From Marasmius tenuissimus (Eukaryota; Basidiomycota; Agaricomycetes; Agaricales; Marasmiaceae), in contig JAQOTA010000052.1 of the NCBI GenBank assembly GCA_029532415.1, positions 2,604,001 to 2,668,000 of the forward strand: a DNA stretch of 64,000 nucleotides, read 5' to 3'. A model generated the notes under the pieces. The model searched no databases. It saw only the letters and a list, made by a program, of their open reading frames with translations, and was not told the origin of the DNA. Below, piece by piece: positions 1-9,539 of the stretch; positions within the stretch are counted from its first letter, which is position 1, and each line of letters opens with the position of its first letter. Both the position numbers and the translations under genes were made by a program.

Positions 1-325
1 CTACCTGAGAGGGTGGCAGAACATCAGATTGTTGAGGCAATGAAATAGACGTGCTGATGAATGAAGTTCCTGGCTCGGATTACTATGCCCCCTCTACCGC
101 GCATAGTCAGCAATGATGGCTTGAAGTCGAAGTTGTCGCAGCCATCAGACCATCAGAAATTCAATAAATCCCAGAGTCTGGTGAGGGCACAACGGAAACG
201 TGAGAGGTCGGGTCGGTGGTAGAGCCTTAGATAGGTTGTTCCGATTCGTGATCTGTTAACCTTCGAGCAATGGTGTCATAGTGAGAGAACATACGTTTGC
301 TTAGCCTATCATGCAATAGTATCGT
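1..325 (-). repeat. 5' flank of a fourth membrane-protein copy
   Basis: This stretch matches, in the same order and with similar spacing, the region at about 7297-7597 upstream of membrane-protein copy 2. Shared landmarks are GAGAGGGTG (near 7), GCTGATG (near 53), GATTACTA (near 79) and CAATAGTATC (near 314; 7578 in copy 2). In copy 2 this region begins about 145 bases upstream of the start codon on the minus strand. By inference another family member begins about 150 bases left of the window. No coding sequence was recognised here. Confidence 0.55.
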
Positions 326-994
326 CAACAGTAGACGGTGGATGGAGTGAGGAGAGTGGCTGAGAATACAACAAGTAATCTCCACTGTCGTATGAGCGTT
401 CTGCGGCGGTGCCTATATGTGTAGGGGAAAGGGTTGGACATGAGCACAAGTTCCAATGATTCGCAGGATCGTGAACGGGCGAAGAAAGAGGCCGGAGCCG
501 CAAGGAAGCGGGTTTCGATTGATACGGTGACTCGTGATGGAAGATTTGCTACGAGGCGAGTTTATTCGTTTCTTATCCACCAGTGCTACCCTTTCTGTCC
601 CCTTGTAAGTAAAATCAATGGAGTCAGACTCGCCAAATCCTTCTGAATGACATTTACTGTCATTTAGGCGGTAAAAACGAAACGTTCATGAAGGGTTAGA
701 GTCAATCTGCGAGCAATCTGAGTTGTAAGTAGGGGAATGCGACATGCTGCGACTGTAGACACGTGAAACCACAGTCCTCGGACCGGCACTGCGGGACCGG
801 CTTCCGGAATTACCGCTTTGTCCCGCTTGGAGTCGCGAAATGAATCGCTTTCAGAAGAACTTCCCGGCAAAAAACAACATTGTGTCGGACCCAAAAGCTA
901 ACAGAAACCACTCGTCATGATTTCATGTGTGTTTCTTCAGCGGCTTTGGTTGAAGCTGGGTATATAACATACATGAGGAAGCCCTCGCGAGGTC
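326..994. other. Intergenic, includes duplicated 3' flank
   Basis: No gene is supported. A 70-codon plus-strand frame at 434-646 starts with a Ser/Asp/Arg-rich stretch but has no recognisable domain and no clear splice partner. From about 780 to 994 the sequence matches 5390-5569, the 3' flank of membrane-protein copy 2. Both carry CATGATTTCATG followed by a run ending in TCTCATTTACGTTGAG just before the stop codon. This part is therefore probably 3' UTR or terminator of copy 1, duplicated with the gene. Confidence 0.5.
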
Positions 995-2606
995 TCATTT
1001 ACGTTGAGTAGGTCTAGAGGATATCGGAAGACGAGAAGTTACATCTCGGAGAATCGGAACACTGCGTTCGCCAACGCCAACTCGTGATCGGAAGACATGC
1101 TCATACAACGGCGGAAGAGTGGACATTCCTTCGTCCTCAGTAGTGCTATCTTCACCAACGACCGGTCCTGCATCCACCTCACGTCGTCGTTCACGTGTCA
1201 GGCGGGAATACGAACTCAACATCGGGGTGCTGGTAAAAGTGAACGGGTCACGGCTTGCGGCTTTCGGGAGTTCCTCTTTAGAGATATCTGGGTGCATCTG
1301 GAGGAAAGGAGAAAAGGTAGGGTTGGCGACCGGTGGACGTTGATTGTCCGGTCGGTTGAAACGTGCAAGTAAGGACCTGAAGGGAGTTCGTGGGGACGTT
1401 TGGTCGTCGGCCGCTTCATGCGAACGTGCACCTCGCCAGAACCTAAGATTGAACCTCATTCTCCGGGAACTCGTCGCAGCCCCTGAGCTATCGAGAGCGT
1501 CTGACGCATCCGGGTATGTGGTTGTGAGTACAGCGGAATCAATTAAAGAGACACTAAGGTCGGTGGCAGAGGGGCCGTGAGATGGATCAACCTGGAAAGA
1601 GGAATGGGAAGGGCCGGATTGGGGGAACGAGCGGTTATTAACTATAGCCTCTCTGGTGCGCTTGTGGCGCCAACAGCAGAGCACCACTATGATTAGAGTA
1701 ACAGCCACCAGAAATCCACCAACAGCCGCCCCAGCAATAATAGCAACAGGAGTGGAACTGGTTGAATCGCTAGTCGGAGAGGAGGACGCTGGGGCAAGTA
1801 CTATCGTCGAACTCAGAGATGCAAAGGATGCAAATGAGGATGTGGGCGAAGGCGGTGCCAGTGAGGTGCTTGAGGCACTCGAAGAAGAGCTAGAGGGACT
1901 CTGGGTAGATGAGGATGTTGATGTACTAGTGACTGTGGCACTTCTGTTCCTCGAGGTGATTGTAAAAGACGAAGGAATACTAGACGTAGTACCAGGTTGT
2001 TGTGACGGAACTGGCGGGGAGTCGTCTGGTACCTCGAGCACGAACCGGTCCACTGTAATTTGCGAATTTCCTGAAGGGATGACGCGTGTATCGTTTCTGT
2101 TCGTCAGAACAACGACGTGTGCTCCAGGTGTATTGAAGGTTCTCGAGAAGAGAACAACCTGGCATAGAGCATTTCTGTATCAAACTTGAACTGGTAGAAG
2201 AAGGGAGAAGACTACATACAGGTGGGTTTTGACCGTTATCCGACCTATTAAGAGCGTCCACGATTTCAAAACGCTTATCATCCACTGGGATTTCAGGACT
2301 GCAGTCGATGCAGAGGCCGTAGAGACCCCCCCGTGATCGCCTTATGCCATAATAATAGAATGCAATGGCCTGTTGCGGGAAAGCTGCGGGAGGAGGATTT
2401 GCAAACGGCGTAAACGAAGAAAAAAAAAGGGTCGCACTGAAAGTGAGCCTTGCATTGGGGTCATTGGTGGACGACAGAGTGCCCGAATCTTGAGGCGAAC
2501 TCCAAGTTCCTTGGGTGTACCAGCTAGTCTCATAGCGAAGATTCTGGAAGTCTCTGTCATCGTAAGTGATGTTTTTGAACCGTGCGGTGTTCGACGCACT
2601 CATCAC
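995..2606 (-). CDS. Single-pass membrane protein, copy 1
   Basis: Three exons (2606-2438, 2383-2220, 2158-995) join in phase to about 498 residues. The N-terminal 140 residues form a compact outer domain: NITYDDRD, then TGTLSSTNDPNA-like and LTF-AIAFYYYG segments, then GLYGLCIDC with a CxxC pair, then a DRFVLEV strand. This resembles the beta-sandwich ectodomains seen in many mushroom membrane proteins. A Ser/Thr/Pro-rich stalk follows, then a membrane helix (PVAIIAGAAVGGFLVAVTLI) and a basic stop-transfer CCWRHKR. The cytoplasmic tail carries the conserved VDAGPV and LPPLYEHVF motifs. No cleavable signal peptide is visible before MSASN; an upstream coding exon may be missed, or the protein may insert through its single helix. 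Paralogues lie at 5570-7153 and 9540-10744. Function unknown; surface sensing or wall contact is only a guess. Confidence 0.75.
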
Positions 2607-2651
2607 AGTAAGGTGGAAGTTACAAAGCTGTCACCATAATCATAGTAGCCA

Positions 2652-2708
2652 CATCTATATGCAGGGGTTCGAACGTGATGGGATCGCGTTGTCCAACCAA
2701 CTATCATT
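2652..2708 (-). promoter_or_regulatory. Conserved promoter block of copy 1
   Basis: It contains CTATATGCAGGGG (a TATA-like core on the minus strand, about 45 bases upstream of the start) and then GTGATGGGATC and CAACTATCATT. The same block occurs upstream of copy 2 (7219-7274), and its distal half recurs upstream of the paraoxonase-like gene (9322-9352). Conservation across duplicated non-coding DNA could be recent duplication rather than selection. Confidence 0.4.
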
Positions 2709-3294
2709 CCATTCCAGAACGATGCCTCCAGCCGTATTGGGAGGGTGGCCAAGTGCTAAGTCATCAAATTGCTGAGGCGAAATCGGAACGGGCGGGCTGA
2801 TGAATAAGATTTCTACACTTGTCTGCCGCCAAAATTAACCTTGTTGGAGTCCAACGCGCCACCCAGTGAGAGCACGGCAAGTCCAGGAGTATGGCTGAGC
2901 AATGGGTACAAAGCGGGAATCAGTCGAAGAGAGATTCGGGCATGCCATATTCAGAATTTCCGACATTTAGTACTTGGCTTCCATAGCACCATGAGACTTC
3001 CCATAGCACATAATATCACATTTCAGCCTGTTCTGTCCTTCCGCGGTGTTTTTTGCACTAGGTTGCGTCTGAAGTTCCAAAAAGAGTCGAGCGCGGCTGG
3101 AGGAGATCGTTGTCAAAGTCAACTCTCTTGGCCCTTGGGCGCTTGAATAGCACCTGTCAGTGTAAGCGCTAAAACGCGACCTTGCGCTCAAACTCTTGTC
3201 TTCTAACCATCACTCTCACCCTGCACCCTGATTCACCAAAAGCAAAGAGGCGGATACGCGAGGAATATCCTTGGGCCAAGTCAAACAGTGGAGA
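2709..3294. other. Intergenic between divergent genes
   Basis: About 590 bases between the upstream block of copy 1 and the F-box gene. The part at 2735-2950 is related to 7300-7540 (GCTGATG, then GAGAGCAC, then TATGGCTGAGC), so it belongs to the duplicated 5' flank. The rest, next to the F-box start, shows no clear element. Confidence 0.4.
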
Positions 3295-4980
3295 ATGGCG
3301 ATCGGTAAGTACCTGAGTCCTGACATGGATGATAACAAGTTAGAACAACGCTCATTTCTTTATACAGCAGGCTCTTGGGCCACTTGCAACACGCTCGAGG
3401 AGTTCGACGACCATATCAGAAAGATGAAACAACAGCTCAAAGAGGTCGAATACCACCGTAATTTACGAGTATCCGTCTGCCGTTTACCTGTCGAAATCAT
3501 TGGAAAAATCTTTACGCACACTACCGGTGATGGGCACTGGGTCCGAAAATTCCCCAAAGTCATGCAAGTATGCCGTCTGTGGCGCGCAATCGCAGCGAAA
3601 ACACCTTCTATGTGGACACACCTCGATCTTAGTCGCCCGAAGATGGCTCAGGAGGTGTTGAGATATAGCGGTTCTATTCCTCTCCGCGTTACTATGCGGT
3701 CGGATGCATGCTGCCAGCAGAATCTGTCCTTGGAAGTGCTTGAACAGCCGTCCCGAATTTCCAGTCTGTACCTGAGCGGTATCAGCCCCAACCATCTCAC
3801 AAACTTACTCGCGAAAGTAACTCAGCCAGTACCGTATCTTCGCTCCATCGTGATAAGACCCAACGGAGTTTCAGTCACATTACCCACCAATTTCCTCGGC
3901 GAAGACGCACCACGCCTCGTCTCCCTTCACACCACCGGGTGCAGTATCCCGTGGGGATCTCACGCCTTTCGAAATCTTACCAGCATACGCGTGTCGAAGT
4001 CGACACTGCCCATTAATATGTCTCTCGAGAACATCGCTATAACCTTGCAAGCAGCGACGAAGCTTGTGGAGGTGGACATATCAGACTTTATCCCATCCCA
4101 AACCAACGCTTCCCTCCCCCGGGATTTCACGATTGTGCTCCCCCATTTGAACCGTTTACATCTATCATCGAGGGCTATAGTTATCACCACCCTTCTTCAG
4201 CGTATGATCTTCCCTGCCTCTGCTATGGTGCATCTCGAAATTTCTGAACTCGAGGACGCCTTGGATTCCTTGTGCAGTTCTATCTCTGGCCTTTTTGCAG
4301 ATGCAGCTATTGACCCAAAACATATGAGATCCGTCGAGACCCTCTATCTCGCTCACTATGATGGACAGGGCATCACACTCAAAGTATGGAACTCTTTTGA
4401 TTATCGTACCTACGGGCGCGATACCGGGAATCATTTCAGGCTTCAGCTAGAGGATCAGGTTCATACTGCAATTGAACTGGATGTCCAACCAATATGTCGG
4501 CGACTATTGGATTCTCTTGGTATGCTCTCATACCTCAAAGAGCTGGAAGTAGATGTGCCATCCCTCCAGCAGGATACAACCATCGAGTGTTTTGGGAGTT
4601 GTCCTCTGCTCCACACCATCACAACTTATGGTTCATGTGCCAACGCGGTCGTCACATCTTTATCTTATAATCTTTCTGATGCTCCCCAACCTATCCCATA
4701 CCCCGCAGTATCTACCATCACCCTTTACGACGTTAACTTTGACACAAATCGTATGCCAACGTTCCTCGTCATCCCGCTCCAAAACCGATCAGAGCATGGT
4801 GTTCCCGTCAAAAAGGTCGTATTGAAGACCTGCAAAAACTTGTACGGCAACGAGGTTGAGATGCTCAAGGGAGAAGTTGGCTCAGAGGTCGAGATCGATT
4901 GGGACGGGATTGAAATCGAAGTCATAAATTCAGGCGCCGAATCGAGTCTCGACGACTTCGACGACTCCTCAGACGCCTGA
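3295..4980 (+). CDS. F-box protein
   Basis: F-box proteins recruit targets to SCF (Skp1-cullin-F-box) ubiquitin ligases. From the first ATG the frame gives 561 residues. A short helical region is followed by an F-box at about residues 60-110: VCRLPVEIIGKIFTH, then MQVCRLWRAIAAKTPSMWTHLDLS. The remainder is a long irregular Leu-rich region as in agaricomycete F-box proteins, with an acidic C-terminus (SSLDDFDDSSDA). A textbook donor (GGTAAGTAC at 3304) and acceptor (TATACAG ending at 3367) define a 63-nt, frame-preserving intron near the start, so the shorter 540-residue product is likely. The gene sits between two duplicated membrane-protein genes and is not itself duplicated here. The target is not predictable. 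Confidence 0.85.
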   Translation: MAIGKYLSPDMDDNKLEQRSFLYTAGSWATCNTLEEFDDHIRKMKQQLKEVEYHRNLRVSVCRLPVEIIGKIFTHTTGDGHWVRKFPKVMQVCRLWRAIAAKTPSMWTHLDLSRPKMAQEVLRYSGSIPLRVTMRSDACCQQNLSLEVLEQPSRISSLYLSGISPNHLTNLLAKVTQPVPYLRSIVIRPNGVSVTLPTNFLGEDAPRLVSLHTTGCSIPWGSHAFRNLTSIRVSKSTLPINMSLENIAITLQAATKLVEVDISDFIPSQTNASLPRDFTIVLPHLNRLHLSSRAIVITTLLQRMIFPASAMVHLEISELEDALDSLCSSISGLFADAAIDPKHMRSVETLYLAHYDGQGITLKVWNSFDYRTYGRDTGNHFRLQLEDQVHTAIELDVQPICRRLLDSLGMLSYLKELEVDVPSLQQDTTIECFGSCPLLHTITTYGSCANAVVTSLSYNLSDAPQPIPYPAVSTITLYDVNFDTNRMPTFLVIPLQNRSEHGVPVKKVVLKTCKNLYGNEVEMLKGEVGSEVEIDWDGIEIEVINSGAESSLDDFDDSSDA

Positions 4981-5569
4981 TCGGTTGACTGGTGAGTCAC
5001 CCAGCGTATCCAGGGTTTTGGGCTAACGCTCACCGAACTAGATCAACTCTACTCTTCCAAATCGACATTCCCTTCCGTTATGTATCACCTGTTGAAGGCT
5101 CGACTGCCCGAGCCGGATCGTGAATGATATTTTTTCACGATTCTCTTTTGCATTCAAAACTACCGTCTGGGTTTTTTGGCCTGCCCGTCGTGACAGCCGG
5201 GCTGACACGCGTTCCCGTTCTTGAGCGCTGGATCCTGGGTGGGTCCAAGGTCGACGTTCATGAGCGCTTGAACAAACTCAGGTGTAAAGCGCCGAAACGT
5301 GACCACGAGGTCAGAAACTAAGCAAAAACATGATGCAAGGATCGATTTCGCGACAAACCGGCGGTTTATTGCCTGAGGTCTCCACTCCGTGGGGTCGCGA
5401 ACCGAATTGCTTCAAGGAGTACTCATCGGCAAGACGCATCATATCGGACTCAAAAGCCAACAGTAAGTTAAAACCCTCGCCATGATTTCATGCGTGGTTG
5501 TTCAGCGGCCTTGATTATAGCTGGGTATGGAGCATACATATGCAAGCCCCTGCAAGCCCTCGCGGAGTC
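4981..5569. other. Convergent intergenic, duplicated 3' flank
   Basis: No gene supported. The part from about 5390 to 5569 matches 780-994 (3' flank of copy 1). The part at about 5265-5322 loosely resembles 3140-3197 on the other side of the F-box gene (CGCTTGAA, then TGTAAAGCGC, then AAACGTGACC). Confidence 0.5.
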
Positions 5570-7153
5570 TCATTTACGTTGAGAAGGTCTAGACGATATC
5601 GGAACACGAGAGGTTACTACATCTCGGAGTATCGGAACATTACGTTCGCTGACGCCAACTCGTGATCGGAAGACATGTTCGTATAACGGCGGAAGAGTGG
5701 ACATTTCTTCGTTCTCAGTAGTGCCATCTTCATCGACGACTGGTCCGGCGTCCACTTCACGTCGTCGTTCTCGTGTCAGTGGGAAATGCGTGCCCGACGT
5801 CGTGGTACTGGTAAAGGTGAACGGGTCACTCCTCGCGGCTTTTGAGAGTTCCTCTTTAGAGATGTCTGGGTGCATCTGGAAGAAAGGGGAAAGTCTAGGG
5901 TTGGCGACCGGTGGACGTTGGTTTCCCGGTCGGTCGAAACGTGCAAGTAAGGACCTGAAAGGTGTTTGTGGGGACGTTTGATCGTCGATCGCATCATGCG
6001 AACGTGTACTCCGCCAGAACCTGAGGTTCAACCACGTCCTCCGAGAGCTCGTCACAGCCCCTGAGCCACTGAGAGTGCCTGACGCATCTGGGTATGGGGC
6101 TGTGAGGACAGTGGAGTCGATCAAAGAGGAACTGAGGTTGGTGGTAGAGGAGTCGTGAGATGTATTTATAACCTGGGAGGGGGAATGGGGGAGCAATCGG
6201 CCATTAACTATAGCCTCTCTGGCACGCTTGCGGCGCCAACAGCAGAGTCCCACTATGATCAGAATGGCAGCCATCAGGAATCCACCAACAGCTCCAGCAA
6301 TAACGGCAACGGGGGTTGCAGAGCTGGTCGAAGTAGCCGACGGGACAAGTCCGACCGTCGAACTCAAAGATGAAAAGGACGTAAGTGAGGATGTGAGCGA
6401 GGGTGGTGATGTGCCCCCGGCACTCGAAGAAAAGGTAGAGGAACTCTGGTTGGATGAGGATTTCGAGGTACCGTCGGTTACCGAGGTGCTTCTGGTCTCC
6501 GAGGTGGTGGCAGACGATGGAGGAATACTAGACGTAGTACTTGGTTGTTGCGTTGTAACCGGCGAGGAGTCATCTGGTACCTCGAGTACGAACCGGTCTA
6601 CCGTAATTTGAGAATTGCCTGAGGGAACGACGCGTGTATCGTTTCTGTTCGTCAGAACAACGACGTGTGTTCCAGGTGTACTAAAGGTTCTCGAGAAGAG
6701 AACAACCTATCATAGAGCATTTCTGGATCAAACTTGAACTGGCAGAAGAGGGGAGAAGATGACATACAGGTGGGTTTTGACCGTTGTCCGACCTATCGAG
6801 AGCGTCCACAGTTTCAAAACGCTTATCATTCACTGGCACGTCCGGATCGCAGTCGATACAGAGGCCGTAGAGACCCCCCTGAGATCGCCTCATGCCATAA
6901 TAATAGAATGCAATGGCCTGTTGAGGGAAAGCTGTGAGAGGAAAGTTTTGGAAGGGCGTCGAAGAGGAGCAGAAGAAAGGGTCGCACTGAACGTGAGCCT
7001 CGCATTAGGGTCATTGGTGGACGACAGAGTGCCCGAATCCTGAGGCGAACTCCAAGTCCCCTCAGTGAACCAACTGGTCTCATAGCGAAGATTCTGGAAA
7101 TCTCTGTCATCGTAAGTGACGTTTTTGGACCGCACAGTGTTTGACGCGCTCAT
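5570..7153 (-). CDS. Single-pass membrane protein, copy 2
   Basis: Exons 7153-6988, 6931-6768 and 6706-5570 join in phase to about 488 residues. It is the closest paralogue of copy 1. The ectodomain is nearly the same (NVTYDDRDFQNLRYETSW, GLYGLCIDCDPDVP, then VVLTNRNDTRVVPSGNSQI), with a Ser/Thr-rich stalk and a membrane helix (PVAVIAGAVGGFLMAAILI) followed by CCWRRKR. The tail ends with VDAGPVV, LPPLYEHVF and a basic SSRPSQRK terminus. Both introns occur at the same sites and phases as in copy 1, so it arose by DNA duplication and not retroposition. The divergence is spread along the gene with the frame kept, suggesting a working gene. Confidence 0.75.
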
Positions 7154-7637
7154 TACGAAGGGGGGGGAGGGGGAGAGGGTAGAAGTAAAAAAGACATCGC
7201 CATCAGTATAATGACCGCGTCTATATGTAGGGGTTTGAAGATGATGGGATCGTTTTGTCTGAGCAACTATCATTTCATCGGAGTCAAAATGTCGCTGACT
7301 GAGAGGGTGCCTTGGTACTGATTTATCAGTTTATCAAGGCGAAAGAGTCGACGGGCTGATGGAGGGAGTTTCTGTCTCTGATTACTACACTTTGTTGCCA
7401 CGGACACCGAAGTGACCTTGTCGGAGCTACCTACCAGGAGAGAGCACGACGGACTCGGGAGTCTGGCTGAGCGACGAGGGAACAGTGGATTCGGTCGGAC
7501 AGAGATTCGAGTGGGCGATGGGACGGGTCTTCGTGGCCTGTGGGTTGATGGTGGGAAAGATACGTTTGCTCATCGTACAATAGTATCCTATATGTTAGAA
7601 ATACTATAGTTGATCTGGATTGTCAAAGCGGCTGGAA
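7154..7637 (-). promoter_or_regulatory. 5' region of copy 2
   Basis: It holds a G-rich tract (7161-7178), CTATATGTAGGGG (7220-7232, TATA-like on the minus strand), GATGATGGGATC (7241-7252) and CAACTATC (7264-7271). These match the block upstream of copy 1 in order. More distal sequence (7297-7597) matches the left edge of the window. No coding gene is supported. Confidence 0.4.
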
Positions 7638-9085
7638 CTATACTTTGCAGACCGTCAACCAAGGTGCGACGATTCCATGGAAGAACACCAATCCTCGTTG
7701 AGCGTCATGGACAACCGAAGTCGACCCAGAAGCTACCTCGCCGTTATCTTCAAACGCCTAGAACACCGTAGGGTCAGCAAAGCACGCATGAACGAGAGAT
7801 GAGCAAGTCCCGTTACCTTTTCGACCTTGAACTTCTCCCCGTAGAATGAGCTCGGGCCAGTGTTGATACCGAACTTCCAGGCGCCGGACGGAGAACGGGC
7901 AGATGGGTTTTTCATCTGGTTTATGATAGCGTATCCGTTGGGAAACCCTATAAAACAAAGGATGTCAATGAAAATCCACACAAGTCTTCCTTGGCGACTC
8001 ACCAGCTGCCCACACAACCCCATCGCTGTCAACCGCTATGTTATCTAGAGGCGCCTCTGCAAACCAGTACTGTTTCAGCCACGCAGTAGGTTGATAAACC
8101 ATCGGAAACAGCCTCACCGCAGGGAATGACATCCATCAAAACAATTGAATTGTCCTCCTGGCGTTCGAACACCCGGAGAGCTTTTCCTAGCGTGCTTGCG
8201 ACGTAGATGGTACCGTTCAGAGCCTGAGTGATGCCATTGTTGCTGAGCATGTTCTTCGACACGAGCTTGCATCCTTCATCAACGTGGCAGTATCCAACGG
8301 ATGAGCCATGACGGACGAACGACCGATAGTCTCGAAGCTGGGAGCAAAGGACGGTCAAATCAGGTCTCGACCCTTCTCGTAATACCACTCACCCATTGGA
8401 CCTTTTCTCCATGGTCGTTGGTGAAGTAGAAACCCTTGCCATCTGGGAAGCCGGTAACGTCATTGGGAGTAATGATGGCAGGGTCTTCAATAGTTTTCAG
8501 GTGTGTTAATTTCCCGCTGGAAAGAGTGGTCGTAAAGATCTCGATGACAGAGTCGGCTCCTACGTCTTTCGCGTCTCCGTTGAGAGGCACACGGTGGTTA
8601 ACCATGTACACGAAAAGTTCCTTTGGGTTTGATGCAGACGGAACTACGTCCATTCCGTGTACTGATAGCTCTCGTGTTGTGTCAAACTTGTCGAGGGTCA
8701 GTCGAGTGATTTGCTTGGTGGGTGGGTCGTAAATGGCAACATAATCTTCGTTCGAGCGGTAAGTGGAGTTGAGTTGTGAAGTAGCTGGAATCCAATGACG
8801 ACGGCCCTCCGGGGTTGAGCATGCTAAGAATAGTTTCCCTGATGGTTGGTGAAGAACGATTTCTGTATGGCTATTAGAGTCCTGGAGAGACAAGATTTGA
8901 AAGGCCAGTTACGTACTCTCGCAAGCTTGCAGTTCGGGTACAGTGCTGCAACTGCTGAAGTTATTCAGAGGGTTGGGTAGGCGAAATACGTTAACCGCGT
9001 CTATAAAAGGGGCGATGTATTGGAAGTACATCCCCACAGAGACTGCGAGAATCAAAGCTATTACGCCGTATGGTCCTGCTCCCAT
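7638..9085 (-). CDS. Membrane-anchored paraoxonase-like lactonase/esterase, copy 1
   Basis: Paraoxonase/arylesterase-type calcium-dependent beta-propeller, predicted to hydrolyse lactones or esters. Spliced product is about 400 residues. An N-terminal hydrophobic segment (GVIALILAVSVGMYFQYIAPF, residues 6-26) serves as signal anchor. The propeller follows: TEIVLHQPSG, then YVAIYDP, then VHGMDVVPSASNPKELFVYMVNHR, TPNDVTGFPDG, TNDHG, SNNGI and PLDNIAVDSDGVVWAAG. The E, PND, NNG and DN positions correspond to the calcium ligands of the PON family; HG and NHR correspond to its histidine region. An apparent stop in the first exon is removed by a 42-nt intron (donor GTAACT near 8926, phase 2), at the same place as in the paralogue at 25308-26775. 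The last exon ends at 7638. The natural substrate is unknown. Confidence 0.8.
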
Positions 9086-9194
9086 TCTGGCGGTAAACCT
9101 CGAAAGGAGGTCGTGGTTTCAGGGAGAGTTGGGTATTGTTCAGTTGACCGGCAACAAGCATGGGAACAACGTCTCATATGTCAGCCTGACATAT

Positions 9195-9206
9195 CCGGAT
9201 ATTCGG
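9195..9206. promoter_or_regulatory. CCG-N6-CGG dyad upstream of paraoxonase-like copy 1
   Basis: CCGGATATTCGG, 110 bases upstream of the start codon. The identical 12-mer sits 112 bases upstream of copy 2 (26887-26898). Everted CGG triplets are a known class of site for fungal Zn2Cys6 factors; binding here is inferred only. Confidence 0.4.
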
Positions 9207-9539
9207 TATCTAGCTTCCGGTCCTTCGGCCTCCGCCGACCTAGTGCTCCCACAAAACATTTAAACTCTCTGAAACTCAAAGTGGAAAAGCCGTCAAAGCA
9301 GCGTATGCGGAGATTTTGGAGCTGATGGGATCTTTTGCTTGAACAACTATCTGGGGACCGCAATAAGATCTCGGTTTGTTGATCATGATTCGTAAAGCGA
9401 AGAGTCTCGGACGTCTGTGATTTCCGAGGCGGTTTGGAACTAATGGGTTTATGGATCAAGATTCTAGCTTGGATTGCTGTTGCCACGCACGTTGGAACAT
9501 CGAGCAATGCCCTTTCTGCAGTTACGACGTATAAAGTTA
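9207..9539. other. Intergenic upstream of paraoxonase-like copy 1
   Basis: Contains at 9322-9352 a block (CTGATGGGATC, then CAACTATC) shared with the promoters of membrane-protein copies 1 and 2. The sequence on to about 9430 also loosely follows their distal flank. No gene supported. Confidence 0.4.

Noticed and set aside
1656..2189. Long plus-strand frame (177 codons) and its counterpart at 6228-6611
   Set aside because: It lies opposite the Ser/Thr-rich stalk and membrane helix of the membrane-protein genes. Its Val/Glu/Gly-rich product is the expected antisense reading of Ser/Thr codons.
7638..9085. Paraoxonase-like copy 1 as a pseudogene because of an in-frame TAA in the first exon
   Set aside because: A 42-nt phase-2 intron removes it, and the paralogue has an intron at the same site.
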